A stretch of 52,416 nt of DNA, from positions 1-52,416 of the forward strand of contig CALXUY010000053.1 of the NCBI GenBank assembly GCA_944391805.1, given 5' to 3'. Below are positions 41,693 to 50,041 of the stretch, in pieces. The stretch is from an uncultured Clostridia bacterium. GTDB taxonomy: Bacteria; Bacillota; Clostridia; Oscillospirales; CAG-272. Each line of letters opens with the position of its first letter. Positions within the stretch are counted from its first letter, which is position 1. A model generated the notes under the pieces. The model had not been told where the DNA came from. It was given only the letters and a program-made list of their open reading frames with translations, and did no database searches. The translations under genes were made by a program, and so were the position numbers.

Positions 41693-41864
41693 GGTTTTAT
41701 CCTCCGATAATGTATATTGACTTGTCGCCGGACGACAGCCTTTCGGTTTGTTGCGCATATATTATATCATACCATAGCGAAAATTGGAATATCTTTTTGA
41801 AAAAAATTAAAAATAATTTATAAATATTTCAATTCTGCCGTCTGGTTTTTATACGGTAAGCATG

Positions 41865-41888
41865 AAAAAGCCCCGCGCAAGGCGGGGC
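41865..41888 (-). terminator. Terminator of sigG
   Basis: GCCCCGC (41870-41876) pairs with GCGGGGC (41882-41888), and TTTTTC follows on the minus strand (41865-41869), 19 bases after the sigG stop codon. Confidence 0.8.
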
Positions 41889-41906
41889 AGACCGTCAACC
41901 CGTTGA

Positions 41907-42680
41907 TTACATCTGCTTTCGCATCTTTTCGAGCGCTGCTTTTTCCAGCCGCGATACCTGTGCCTGGGAAATGCCGATTTCGCTTGCAATTTCCATCTGT
42001 GTCTTGTTCCGGTAAAATCGGAGCTGAATGATTTTGCGTTCGCGTTCGGAAAGCTGGTTCAGCGCTTCCTTCAGCACAATGTTTTCCAGCCAGCCCTCGT
42101 CCCCGCTCGAGGTGTCCGAGAGCTGATCCATCAGATAAAGCGCATCGCCGTTGTCATTGTAAACCGGCTCGTAAAGTGAGATCGGCTCCACAATGGCGTC
42201 CATTGCGTGCAGAACCGCCTCCTTCTTCTCCCCGAGCCGCTGGGCAATCTCCTCCACAGTTGGCTCGCCCTCTTTGATGGCAATCAGCTCCTCCCGTGCC
42301 TGCAGAGAACGATAGGCGAGGTCGCGAACCGAACGGCTGATCCGGATGGCGTTGTTATCCCGCAGGTAACGCCGGATCTCTCCGATGATCATGGGAACCG
42401 CGTAGGTGGAAAATTTGACGTCCAGATCGAGGTTGAAGTTATCCACCGCCTTGACCAGCCCAATACATCCCACCTGAAAGAGGTCATCCATGTTCTCGCG
42501 CCTGCCGGAAAAACGCTGTATAATGGAAAGCACCAGACGGAGGTTGCCGTAGATCAGCTCTCCCCGGGCTTTCTCATCTCCGGCCTTGGTTTTCTGCAGC
42601 AGATCACGCTTTTCCTCGTCGGTCAGAACCTTCAGGTGAGACGTATTCATGCCGCAGATTTCCACTTTATTATAATACAT
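41907..42680 (-). CDS. sigG: RNA polymerase sporulation sigma factor G
   Basis: Sigma-G directs late forespore transcription during endospore formation. The 257-residue protein begins with NKVEICGMNTS, a sigma-G specific sequence. Region 2 is GNLRLVLSIIQRFSGRRENMDDLFQVGCIGLVKAVDNF, seen here over about residues 45-85. Region 3 and region 4 (LSERERKIIQLRFYRNKTQMEIASEIGISQAQ, about 213-245) follow. The gene is monocistronic here; sigE and spoIIGA, its usual neighbours in Bacillus and Clostridium, are not in the window. Confidence 0.95.
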   Translation of the reverse strand: MYYNKVEICGMNTSHLKVLTDEEKRDLLQKTKAGDEKARGELIYGNLRLVLSIIQRFSGRRENMDDLFQVGCIGLVKAVDNFNLDLDVKFSTYAVPMIIGEIRRYLRDNNAIRISRSVRDLAYRSLQAREELIAIKEGEPTVEEIAQRLGEKKEAVLHAMDAIVEPISLYEPVYNDNGDALYLMDQLSDTSSGDEGWLENIVLKEALNQLSERERKIIQLRFYRNKTQMEIASEIGISQAQVSRLEKAALEKMRKQM

Positions 42681-42883
42681 TCTTTTCTGTAACCCCGTTT
42701 CTGTTTTCCCAAAAAAAGTATTGCCGCCGGGGCGTGTGGTTTATTCAGACCAGATTCTGGCAGAGGCAGGAGTCGTACCCGAATTTTCGGCAAAACATCC
42801 GCGTATGCGATGCCATGACCGGCCGACGGCATGTCCGGTATCAAAAAACGAGTGCGTTCGCTGCATTCAGGAAGACATGGGAA

Positions 42884-42912
42884 TTGACAAACCGCCGCCG
42901 GCGTGTTATACT
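42884..42912 (+). promoter_or_regulatory. Promoter of the PNPOx-like gene
   Basis: TTGACA (42884-42889), 17-base spacer, TATACT (42907-42912), with GGAGGA and the ATG closely downstream. Confidence 0.8.
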
Positions 42913-42945
42913 ATTGGAAAAGCGGAACAGGGGAGGAATGTTGTT

Positions 42946-43494
42946 ATGTTTCGGGAAATGAGAAGATACAGGCAGCGCTTGCCCGAAAACGAAGCGATCC
43001 GGATCCTGGAGCAGGGCTCCAGCGGCGTGCTTGCCGTGCTGGGAGACAGCGGGTACCCTTACGCCGTTCCGCTCAGCTATGTGTATGCCGATCACACCAT
43101 TTATTTTCATTGCGCCGATTCGGGACACAAGCTGGACGCGCTGCGGCGGCATGAGCAGGTCTGCTTCTGTGTGATTTCCTGCGACAATGTAGTGCCGCAG
43201 GAATACACGACTTATTACCGCAGCGTCATCGCCTTCGGGCGGGCGCGGGAGCTGACCGATACTGCCGAAAGGCACAGGGCACTCCGGCTGTTGGCCTGCA
43301 AATATCATCCGACCGACAGCGAGGAGGGGCGCACCCGCGCGATAGAAACGGACGACGCCCGTGTGTGCGTGGTGGCCATTTCCGTCGAACACCTGACCGG
43401 AAAGGAAGGGCGGGAGCTCTCCCTGCGCCGACGGAAGCAGATGTCTGCGGCTGACACCGGCGAAGCCGAAAGCTCCCACACCGGTGTGACATAA
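42946..43494 (+). CDS. Pyridoxamine 5'-phosphate oxidase-like flavoprotein, NimA-like
   Basis: A 182-residue split-barrel flavoprotein. EAIRILEQGSSGVLAVLGDSGYPYAVPLSYVY and IYFHCADSGHKLDALRRHEQVCFCV follow the pattern of FMN-binding, 5-nitroimidazole reductase-like (Nim) proteins. The histidine in FHCADSGHKLDAL is in the usual cofactor region. The physiological substrate is unknown and resistance is not implied. The C-terminal 20 residues are polar and variable. The ATG at 42946 follows GGAGGA by about eight bases. Confidence 0.85.
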   Translation: MFREMRRYRQRLPENEAIRILEQGSSGVLAVLGDSGYPYAVPLSYVYADHTIYFHCADSGHKLDALRRHEQVCFCVISCDNVVPQEYTTYYRSVIAFGRARELTDTAERHRALRLLACKYHPTDSEEGRTRAIETDDARVCVVAISVEHLTGKEGRELSLRRRKQMSAADTGEAESSHTGVT

Positions 43495-43698
43495 CGGGCC
43501 GCCGTTCCATGTTCATAACGAAAAAAGATTGTTGATTGAGTCAAGTATTGATTTCAATGATTTTTCAGTAGCCAGGGATGGCATGAGTATGAATCCGGCT
43601 GCATTCGGGGATGTTATCTTTGTGGTTTGTTTTGAGGGAGAGCCGCGCGCACCAAAGCCGATCGGAGCGGGGCTGCACGGCGGAAGGAGGAAAGAAAT

Positions 43699-44556
43699 AT
43701 GTGGGTTTTGTATGCGTTCGGGTCGGCATTTTTTGCCGGAGTCACCGCGATTCTGGCCAAAATCGGGATCCGGAATACCGGCTCCAATGTGGCAACCGCC
43801 GTGCGTACAGGCATTGTTTTGCTGATGTCCTGCATCATGGTATTTATCGTTGGCTCACAGGACCAGCTTGCCGCGATTGACGGGAAAACATGGCTGTTTC
43901 TGGTGCTCTCGGGGCTGGCAACCGGCGCCTCGTGGCTGTGCTATTTCCGCGCGCTGCAGGTGGGAGACGTCAACCGTATTGTACCGATCGACAAATCCAG
44001 CACGGTGCTCACCATTCTGCTTGCTTGGCTGCTGCTGCACGAGCCGGTCACATGGGTGGGGGCTCTGGGAGCCGCGGTGATTCTGGTGGGAACCTATCTG
44101 ATGATTGAGCGGAAACAGGACGCCTCCAATTCCGGCGGCTACAAGGGAATTGTGCTTGCGCTGTTCTCGGCCGTATTTGCCTCGCTTACGGCCATTCTCG
44201 GCAAAATCGGAATCGATGGCGTGGAGTCCAATCTCGGCACTGCCATCCGGACCGCTGTGGTACTGGTCATGGCTTGGCTGGTGGTTCTGGTGACCGGAAA
44301 GATCCGGGAGACGGCTGCCATTCCCCGGAGGGACCTGCTTTTCATCTGCCTGTCCGGACTTGCCACCGGCGCCTCATGGCTGTGCTATTATCGCGCACTT
44401 AAGGATGGCCCCGCCGGCGTGGTGGTACCCATTGATAAGCTGAGCATTGTGATTACCGTTGCCTTCTCCTGCATTGTATTGAAGGAGCGGCTGGCAAAAA
44501 AGGCATGGGTCGGGCTGTTCCTGATCGTGGCGGGAACGCTGGCCATGCTGTATTGA
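43699..44556 (+). CDS. EamA/DMT-family transporter with closely matching halves
   Basis: A 285-residue drug/metabolite transporter with ten predicted membrane segments made of two EamA repeats. The halves match far more closely than usual: SGLATGASWLCYFRAL (first half) against SGLATGASWLCYYRAL (second), and TAILAKIGI against TAILGKIGI. GAGGAAAG precedes the ATG. Substrate unknown. It is followed by the strong terminator at 44714-44757. Confidence 0.9.
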   Translation: MWVLYAFGSAFFAGVTAILAKIGIRNTGSNVATAVRTGIVLLMSCIMVFIVGSQDQLAAIDGKTWLFLVLSGLATGASWLCYFRALQVGDVNRIVPIDKSSTVLTILLAWLLLHEPVTWVGALGAAVILVGTYLMIERKQDASNSGGYKGIVLALFSAVFASLTAILGKIGIDGVESNLGTAIRTAVVLVMAWLVVLVTGKIRETAAIPRRDLLFICLSGLATGASWLCYYRALKDGPAGVVVPIDKLSIVITVAFSCIVLKERLAKKAWVGLFLIVAGTLAMLY

Positions 44557-44713
44557 CGCCCGTCAGCGCTTCGGTCGTGGCCGCAATCGAAAAGGGAGGC
44601 AATTTACTATTATACGATACCAAAAAAAGCGCGAATACAGGCGTCTTTCATAGCCCTGCATACGGCGGACAACGCCAAGGGCACAGGCGGAACCGTTTTC
44701 CCCAATATTGATG

Positions 44714-44757
44714 AAAAGAGCTCACACCGCAGCTTTGGCTGCGGTGTGAGCTCTTTT
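44714..44757. terminator. Strong terminator after the EamA gene
   Basis: A perfect 20-bp stem, AAAAGAGCTCACACCGCAGC (44714-44733), loops over TTTG and returns at 44738-44757, followed by TCG. It carries U runs for both directions. Confidence 0.9.
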
Positions 44758-45065
44758 TCGTTTTGACAACGCAGCATAAGCACAAAAGCGTGAAAACCGG
44801 AGAGGCTTGTCTGCTTCGCCGCTTGTTCAAATTCCTATATAAAGAGCGTGGCCTGCATTGCTGTCTTTGCAGGCCACGCCAATGATTTGCAGCGCTTGCC
44901 GTGTTTCCTTTGTGCATCCGATACAAAAAAGCAACAGCATTCAGCGTGAAATCAATTTGGTGATTATTGTCTGCTATTCCCCGAATTACAGGTGTTTTTT
45001 CGTAACTATGCAGCCCGAATGAACCATAAGTGAACTGTTTGGTGCAATATTGAAGTTTTTGTTGA

Positions 45066-45094
45066 TTGTTTTTTATAGTAATCTCCTTTATAAT
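45066..45094 (+). promoter_or_regulatory. Promoter of the AraC-regulator gene
   Basis: TTGTTT (45066-45071), 17-base spacer, TATAAT (45089-45094), with the GGAGG ribosome site about 16 bases further on. Confidence 0.6.
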
Positions 45095-45120
45095 AAGAAT
45101 ATCCTGCGGGGGAGGTGAAA

Positions 45121-45969
45121 ATGGACAACGACATCTACCTCGATATGGGAGAACACCTCCCAACCGAGTATATGACAACCAGCGCAAAAATGCCTTATCT
45201 GCATATTCATCCGCAGAGCGAGCTTTACTTCTGCCCTCGCTTTTTCAGGCAGCAGATCATCCTCAACACGGAGGAATTGCTGTGCGAGGATCCCTGCGTT
45301 GTGATCACGTCCCCGTTCAACCTGCACTCCATGTCGGCGGCAGAAGAGGGGGAGTATTTCCGCATTGTGATGTACTACGATCAAAAGGATATTCAGTCGC
45401 TCACGGAGGGGGCGAGGCTTTTTGAAGCGCACAACGAAACGACGTCCTTTCTGTTCCGTCTGACACAGGAGCATTCCGATGCGCTCTTGCCCATTGCCGA
45501 GATGATTGCGCACCCGGACAGCAGCTTTGACGCCTTGGAACGGAAATTGGCGCTGGCGCTGCTGCTCAAACGGCTCTGGCACCTGTGCACGGAGGAGCGT
45601 GTGCTGCGGATTGCCAGCACCGAGACCTACATGCAGCAGGTCTGCCGCTATATTTCCATGCACTATCAGGAGGATTTGAGCATGGATGCGGTAGCCCGGC
45701 AATTTTCGGTCAGCCGCTCCAAGCTGAACCGTGATTTTAACCGGTATCTGCACTGTACCTTTCACGAGTTCTGGGACAATTGCCGGCTCAATCATGCCAA
45801 GCGATTGGTGCTTTATTCCCGGATGCGCGTGAGTGAAATCGCCGCCGTTTGCGGGTTTGAGAATACCTCCTACTTTTATGCCTTTTTCAAAAAGCACACC
45901 AAGGTATCGCCGCTGGAATTCAAGCGGATGGAACGGGAAAACCGCAATCGGTTTCCGTCCGATTCATAA
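45121..45969 (+). CDS. AraC-family transcriptional regulator
   Basis: A 282-residue activator. The N-terminal half looks like a cupin sensor (LHIHPQSELYF, with two histidines and a glutamate). The last 100 residues are two helix-turn-helix motifs: LSMDAVARQFSVSRSKLNRDFNRYL and MRVSEIAAVCGFENTSYFYAFFKKHTKVSPLEFK, the second being the AraC signature. Such proteins usually respond to sugars and control adjacent genes, here the secreted protein, peptide and lipoproteins downstream. The ATG at 45121 follows GGAGG by five bases; a GTG at 45115 lies too close. Confidence 0.92.
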   Translation: MDNDIYLDMGEHLPTEYMTTSAKMPYLHIHPQSELYFCPRFFRQQIILNTEELLCEDPCVVITSPFNLHSMSAAEEGEYFRIVMYYDQKDIQSLTEGARLFEAHNETTSFLFRLTQEHSDALLPIAEMIAHPDSSFDALERKLALALLLKRLWHLCTEERVLRIASTETYMQQVCRYISMHYQEDLSMDAVARQFSVSRSKLNRDFNRYLHCTFHEFWDNCRLNHAKRLVLYSRMRVSEIAAVCGFENTSYFYAFFKKHTKVSPLEFKRMERENRNRFPSDS

Positions 45970-46049
45970 GGGATCAATCGGGCGCAGCGCCCGGTTTATT
46001 CAATAAAAAACAGAAAGGGACATCAAAACATTTTGATGGGTACACAGGT

Positions 46050-48320
46050 ATGAAAAAAGCACTGTCGTTCTTCATGGTTTTGTCCATGCTGCTGGGCATA
46101 ACCGCTCTCGTTCCGTTTTCCGCAAGCGCCGAAGAAGCCGAAGCCGCTGCGCCGGCTTCAGGCAGAGTCTATTACGAAAACGATTTTGACGATCTGAACA
46201 GCAGCCTTTCCTCGGATGAGCTGATACAGGCCATCGGCTGGGGGGAGGCGGCAGGCGCCGATCAGACCGTTTCGGTCACAGCGGACGGTCAGCTACGCAT
46301 TGTTTCCAAGTACACAAAAGAGCCGGGCAGCAAGTCCTGGGCGGATGCCCACACCTATCCGGTGGCAAAGGACGAGAACATCCGCACCTCTGCAACGGTC
46401 ATCGAATACGATATGACCTATCAGCGCAACACCGCCGATACCTACGGCCAGAGCGGCGTGCAGGGCGCCTCGTTCCGCGGCGGCACCGTGCGCTCGGAGG
46501 TGGACGGCGCCGCGCATGACATGTACTGGTACACCAACATCCGCAGCAGCGGCGTCATCGACAACTACTTCCGGGACGATACCGTCGGCGGCAGCGGCGG
46601 CTGGAACAACGAGCTGTATTCCACGCTGGGAGCCAGCGCCTACGCCACCCCCACCGCGGTGACATATGAGCACAACGACGGGCAGTTTGACACCCCCAAC
46701 GAGGGGGAGAGCATCTACGGGCAGCGGATTCATGTGAAAATCACGATCGACCGCTACGACGGGATCTCCGTGTTCATGAACGGCGTGCTGGTTTCCACGC
46801 TGCGCTCGAGCGGTATCTCCAAGTGGAACAACAACTATGCCGACCGTCTGCTTTCGGACGAGATTCTGCTCTATGTCAAGCCCGGTATGGATGTCCTGCT
46901 CGACAATCTGAAGATCTACGAGTATGTCCCCGAGCTGGTCATCAGTGAGGTGATGGTGGCTGCGGCGGCATATGAGGGGGCCAACCACGAGTGGATTGAG
47001 GTCTATAACAACACCACAAGCCCCATCAATGTTTACGACTACTGTCTGGTTCGCGACACGCAGCCATGGGTGGCCGCGCAAGGTCTGGGAAGCAACGGTA
47101 AGGATTTTGCCTATCTCTATCCCGGCTCGCACACCTACAGCTACCATGCCGGCCCGAACGACGCATCCTATGTCTATCAGGCAACCCACACCAACCCGGC
47201 CTACGAGGAGGGCGTCCTTCAGCCCGGCGAGAGCGCCATGCTGCTGATTCCCACCAACTCCATCGGTTATGGCACTGCCGGCAATCCGGCCACGCTGGAC
47301 ACCTTCCGTAGCTACATCCAAAACAAATTGGGATACGACGGGGACGTCCGCGTGTTCATCGCCTACAGCGACTACAATTTTTCGCTCAACAACACCAACA
47401 TCGTATTGTATGCCACCGCAAAGGTGACCAACGCCGGCTCAGACTACGCGGAGAATTACAAGCCTGTCTGCGCCGCCGAGGGGGATTGGAACACCAACTA
47501 TGCGCACTTTGTAAATTACGTGCTCGCCTGCCACGACCCGAGCAAAACCGTCATTTCCATGTTCGGTATGGATTTCCCGTGTGTGCCGGCACATGCGGTG
47601 GACAGCTCTGTTGAGTTCTCCTGCTACGATGAGGAGGGAAATGTCACCCGACGTGGCAACATGCGGTACGGTGTGCAGGATGCGCGCGGGGAACGCAAGG
47701 CCACCAATTCGGCCGGTACCATTCCGGAGGACTGCAGGCGCGCCTTCAAAATCACCACGGTGGGAATGAACGGAGCGCTCGGCGTCCAACTGGCACGTCT
47801 GGCCACCGATTTCACACCGGCCGACGGCGCGCCCGTGCAAAACTACCGCTTTGTGGGCTGGGAGGATGAGAACGGAGCGCCGATCACGGTCATTCCGAAC
47901 GTCATGGAGAGCCATACCATCTATGCGGTGTACGAGTCGCTGCTGCCGGAGTTTACAGGCTACCAGACCACCTCCGCCAAGGACGGCGTCTGGGGCATCC
48001 GCTTTGTGTCGGTTCTCAATCACATCGAGTGCGCAGCCATCGGCTACAGGCTGGAATTTTCCTATAACGGCGCCGACTACGAAAAGGACATCCGCTGCCA
48101 ATATGTCTACACCAGCATTACCCAGACGGTGGATGGTGCGCAGGATGCCGTTACGGCCGAGGAGCTGGGCGGGGCTTACATCTTTGCGCTGCACATCACA
48201 GACATTCCGGCCGACGCCGGGGAGCTGACCTTCCGGGTGACGCCCTACATCGTGGCGGCCGACGGCACGGTCACTTACGGACAGACCAGCGAGCCGTTTG
48301 TCCCGGCGCCGCAGGCATGA
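46050..48320 (+). CDS. Large secreted lamin-tail-domain protein
   Basis: A 756-residue exported protein. The signal peptide ends at ASA-EE after residue 27. Residues about 38-292 look like a concanavalin-like jelly-roll (YYENDFDDLN, then HVKITIDRYDGISVFMNG and LLDNLKIYEY). A lamin-tail domain follows from about 296 (LVISEVMV, HEWIEVYNNTTSPINVYDY). A C-terminal beta-rich part (about 615-756) has RFVGWEDENGAPI, resembling an InlB-type B-repeat. There is no LPXTG, SLH or dockerin, so it is probably released or held non-covalently. The ribosome site is weak (CACAGG close to the ATG). It may bind a surface polymer or glycan; no catalytic motif is visible. Confidence 0.85.
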   Translation: MKKALSFFMVLSMLLGITALVPFSASAEEAEAAAPASGRVYYENDFDDLNSSLSSDELIQAIGWGEAAGADQTVSVTADGQLRIVSKYTKEPGSKSWADAHTYPVAKDENIRTSATVIEYDMTYQRNTADTYGQSGVQGASFRGGTVRSEVDGAAHDMYWYTNIRSSGVIDNYFRDDTVGGSGGWNNELYSTLGASAYATPTAVTYEHNDGQFDTPNEGESIYGQRIHVKITIDRYDGISVFMNGVLVSTLRSSGISKWNNNYADRLLSDEILLYVKPGMDVLLDNLKIYEYVPELVISEVMVAAAAYEGANHEWIEVYNNTTSPINVYDYCLVRDTQPWVAAQGLGSNGKDFAYLYPGSHTYSYHAGPNDASYVYQATHTNPAYEEGVLQPGESAMLLIPTNSIGYGTAGNPATLDTFRSYIQNKLGYDGDVRVFIAYSDYNFSLNNTNIVLYATAKVTNAGSDYAENYKPVCAAEGDWNTNYAHFVNYVLACHDPSKTVISMFGMDFPCVPAHAVDSSVEFSCYDEEGNVTRRGNMRYGVQDARGERKATNSAGTIPEDCRRAFKITTVGMNGALGVQLARLATDFTPADGAPVQNYRFVGWEDENGAPITVIPNVMESHTIYAVYESLLPEFTGYQTTSAKDGVWGIRFVSVLNHIECAAIGYRLEFSYNGADYEKDIRCQYVYTSITQTVDGAQDAVTAEELGGAYIFALHITDIPADAGELTFRVTPYIVAADGTVTYGQTSEPFVPAPQA

Positions 48321-48333
48321 AAGGAGAATATGA

Positions 48334-48465
48334 ATGAAACGCTATGATCCCCTGCAAATGGAAATCTGCACGCTGACTTCCGCTGACCTGCTGACCTCCT
48401 CGGTTGCTCTTGGGGAGTACGGAGCACAGCTTGACGAAGTGAATTTTTCGGATCTGCTCAAATGA
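48334..48465 (+). CDS. 43-residue peptide of unknown function
   Basis: The gene reads MKRYDPLQMEICTLTSADLL and ends LDEVNFSDLLK before TGA. AAGGAG lies seven bases before the ATG and 13 bases after the lamin-tail stop codon, so translation is likely. It has no signal peptide or membrane segment and is acidic after the start. From memory, similar small proteins (MKKYxxPxxE.., LLTSS, acidic end) occur beside large secreted proteins and transport genes in Clostridia without known function. A ribosomally made signal or peptide precursor is a speculative alternative. Confidence 0.7.
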   Translation: MKRYDPLQMEICTLTSADLLTSSVALGEYGAQLDEVNFSDLLK

Positions 48466-48480
48466 ACCGGCCCAATGTCC

Positions 48481-48503
48481 CCTCCGGAGCACACCTCCGG
48501 AGG
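48481..48503 (+). promoter_or_regulatory. Intercistronic hairpin before the solute-binding protein gene
   Basis: CCTCCGGAG (48481-48489) pairs with CTCCGGAGG (48495-48503) around CACAC. No U tract follows. It may protect or process the message between the peptide and solute-binding protein genes. Confidence 0.5.
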
Positions 48504-48524
48504 AAATCGAAAAGGAGAATTTTC

Positions 48525-50027
48525 ATGATGCACAGAAAATGGCTTGCATTGCTTCTGACTCTTTTGCTGGCAGTACCGCTGCTTGCGGGCTGTAAAGGCG
48601 AGGAGCAGCCCGGGAGCAATTCCGCGGTCTCTGAAACCAGCGGCGGGCCGACCTATGAAACCACCCCGCCTCGCTATGACGGCAATGCCAACATCCTCGA
48701 CACCCTGCCGGAGGGGCACTACGGCGGCAAGGATTTTGCCATTTCGGTTTACGACGGGCATTATTATCAGTTTGACGCCGAACGACCGAACGGCGATCTG
48801 ATCAACGACACACTCTATAACTGGATGGATAAAATCGAAGGTCGGTACGACGTGGTGCTGGATGTGCGGAAGAGCGGAGACTGGGGCTCGTACTATGGCA
48901 ACATCACTACCGAGATTCTTGCCGGCCTGGACGTGGCCAACCTGTATGGTACCATGGCCTTTCAGCACTACAGCGGCGTGATCAACGGGCTGTTCCAGAA
49001 CTGGCTGGACATCAGCGACATGATCGACCTGGAGGCCGAGCGCTGGGATCAGGACGTGAACAATGAAGTGACCTACAACGACGTGCTCTATGGTCTGACC
49101 GGCAACCTCGGTGTTTCCAAGCTGCAGTATACCATGGCAACCTTCTACAATACCGAGATGATGAACGCATACGGCTACACCACCGACCGGCTGGTGCAGC
49201 TGGTGGACGACGGGGACTGGACCTTTGAAGCCTTTTCGACGGTTGTCAAGGATATTTATACCGATCTGGATGCTTCCGGCACCGTTTCGGAAGGCGATGT
49301 GTTCGGCTACATTGGCTGCGAGGGCAATTCCTTCGATATCTGGTTCCCATCCTTCGATATTCAGATCACCTCGCGCGACGTCGATAACACCATCACTCCA
49401 ACGCTTTACACGGAAAGCAACGCCACGGTGCTGGGAATGCTCTGCGATTTTTATCACGACAACGAGGGCGTGCGTATCTTTGATGTGACGCAGTACAGCA
49501 GCGAGACGCTGTTTGCCAACCGGCAGGCGGCCATGGTGAGCACCCGCTTTTATGCCGCCTATACCTCCTATTCGGATATGGGCAGCGAGGCCTACGGCAT
49601 ATTGCCCACCCCCAAGCTGAATTCCGAGCAGGAGCACTACATCTCCAAGCTCAACGACCAGTACACCATCTGGTGCGTTGCAAAGAGCCTGCCCGACAGC
49701 GAACGGGATTTCACGGCTCATATCACCGACGCGCTGTGTGCCGAAAGCTCCACAACGGTGTACTATCAGTTCTACGACGTCATTCTCAAAAACCGGTATT
49801 CCAAGGATCCGGACACCGCGCGGATGGTGGATCTCATTATGGACCATGTCTCCTTTGACACCGCCATTATGTACGGCGAGTATCTCGACGGATACCCGTA
49901 TATGATCCGGGAGCTGATCAAGGCCGACAGTACCGACATTGCCTCCCTGTATGCCGGCAAGGCGGAGAGCATTGCCCAAAAGCTGCAGACGGTTTACGAC
50001 AGCTACAAGCCGCGCGGCGCCGCATAA
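48525..50027 (+). CDS. Extracellular solute-binding lipoprotein
   Basis: A 500-residue family-1-like sugar-binding protein. The lipobox LLAGC puts the lipid-anchored cysteine at residue 23, followed by a Ser/Thr-rich linker. The two-lobe binding-protein fold is suggested by MATFYNTEMMNAYGY, DWTFEAFSTVVKDIY, FANRQAAMVSTRFY and YGILPTPKLN. No ABC permease or ATPase accompanies it, and the operon closes 2.2 kb downstream, so it either serves a permease encoded elsewhere or acts in sensing. AAGGAG lies seven bases before the ATG at 48525. Confidence 0.9.
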   Translation: MMHRKWLALLLTLLLAVPLLAGCKGEEQPGSNSAVSETSGGPTYETTPPRYDGNANILDTLPEGHYGGKDFAISVYDGHYYQFDAERPNGDLINDTLYNWMDKIEGRYDVVLDVRKSGDWGSYYGNITTEILAGLDVANLYGTMAFQHYSGVINGLFQNWLDISDMIDLEAERWDQDVNNEVTYNDVLYGLTGNLGVSKLQYTMATFYNTEMMNAYGYTTDRLVQLVDDGDWTFEAFSTVVKDIYTDLDASGTVSEGDVFGYIGCEGNSFDIWFPSFDIQITSRDVDNTITPTLYTESNATVLGMLCDFYHDNEGVRIFDVTQYSSETLFANRQAAMVSTRFYAAYTSYSDMGSEAYGILPTPKLNSEQEHYISKLNDQYTIWCVAKSLPDSERDFTAHITDALCAESSTTVYYQFYDVILKNRYSKDPDTARMVDLIMDHVSFDTAIMYGEYLDGYPYMIRELIKADSTDIASLYAGKAESIAQKLQTVYDSYKPRGAA

Positions 50028-50041
50028 AACGGAGGTGCCGG

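Larger units (their letters stand above)
44557..45120. other. Intergenic region with two hairpins
   Basis: 564 bases. The first part (44590-44712) has a frame with protein-like text (FIALHTADNAKGTGGTVFP) but no start and it runs into the terminator. Then come the terminator at 44714-44757, a second hairpin (GCGTGGCCTGCA, 44846-44857 region, with its complement at 44867-44878) and the AraC promoter. No gene is supported. Confidence 0.5.

Noticed and set aside
42681..42760. Possible forespore-type promoter upstream of sigG (GAATA, 18 bases, CAATACT)
   Set aside because: The -10 part differs from the sigma-G consensus at three positions, so it is too weak to annotate.
42758..42835. tRNA-like 3' half on the minus strand (GGTACGACTCC followed by TGCCTCTGCCA)
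   Set aside because: The B-box resemblance has one mismatch, the T stem does not pair fully, and no complementary acceptor strand occurs about 60 bases upstream.
44590..44712. Peptide-like frame after EamA containing ALHTADNAKGTGGTVFP
   Set aside because: There is no start codon near the GGAGG at 44595 and the frame runs through the terminator.
44648..45187. 179-codon minus-strand open frame opposite the AraC promoter region
   Set aside because: It spans a 20-bp terminator stem and a promoter and has no ribosome site or recognisable domain.
48342..49979. 545-codon minus-strand open frame opposite the solute-binding protein
   Set aside because: It mirrors a gene with lipobox, ribosome site and family motifs, and has no motif of its own.
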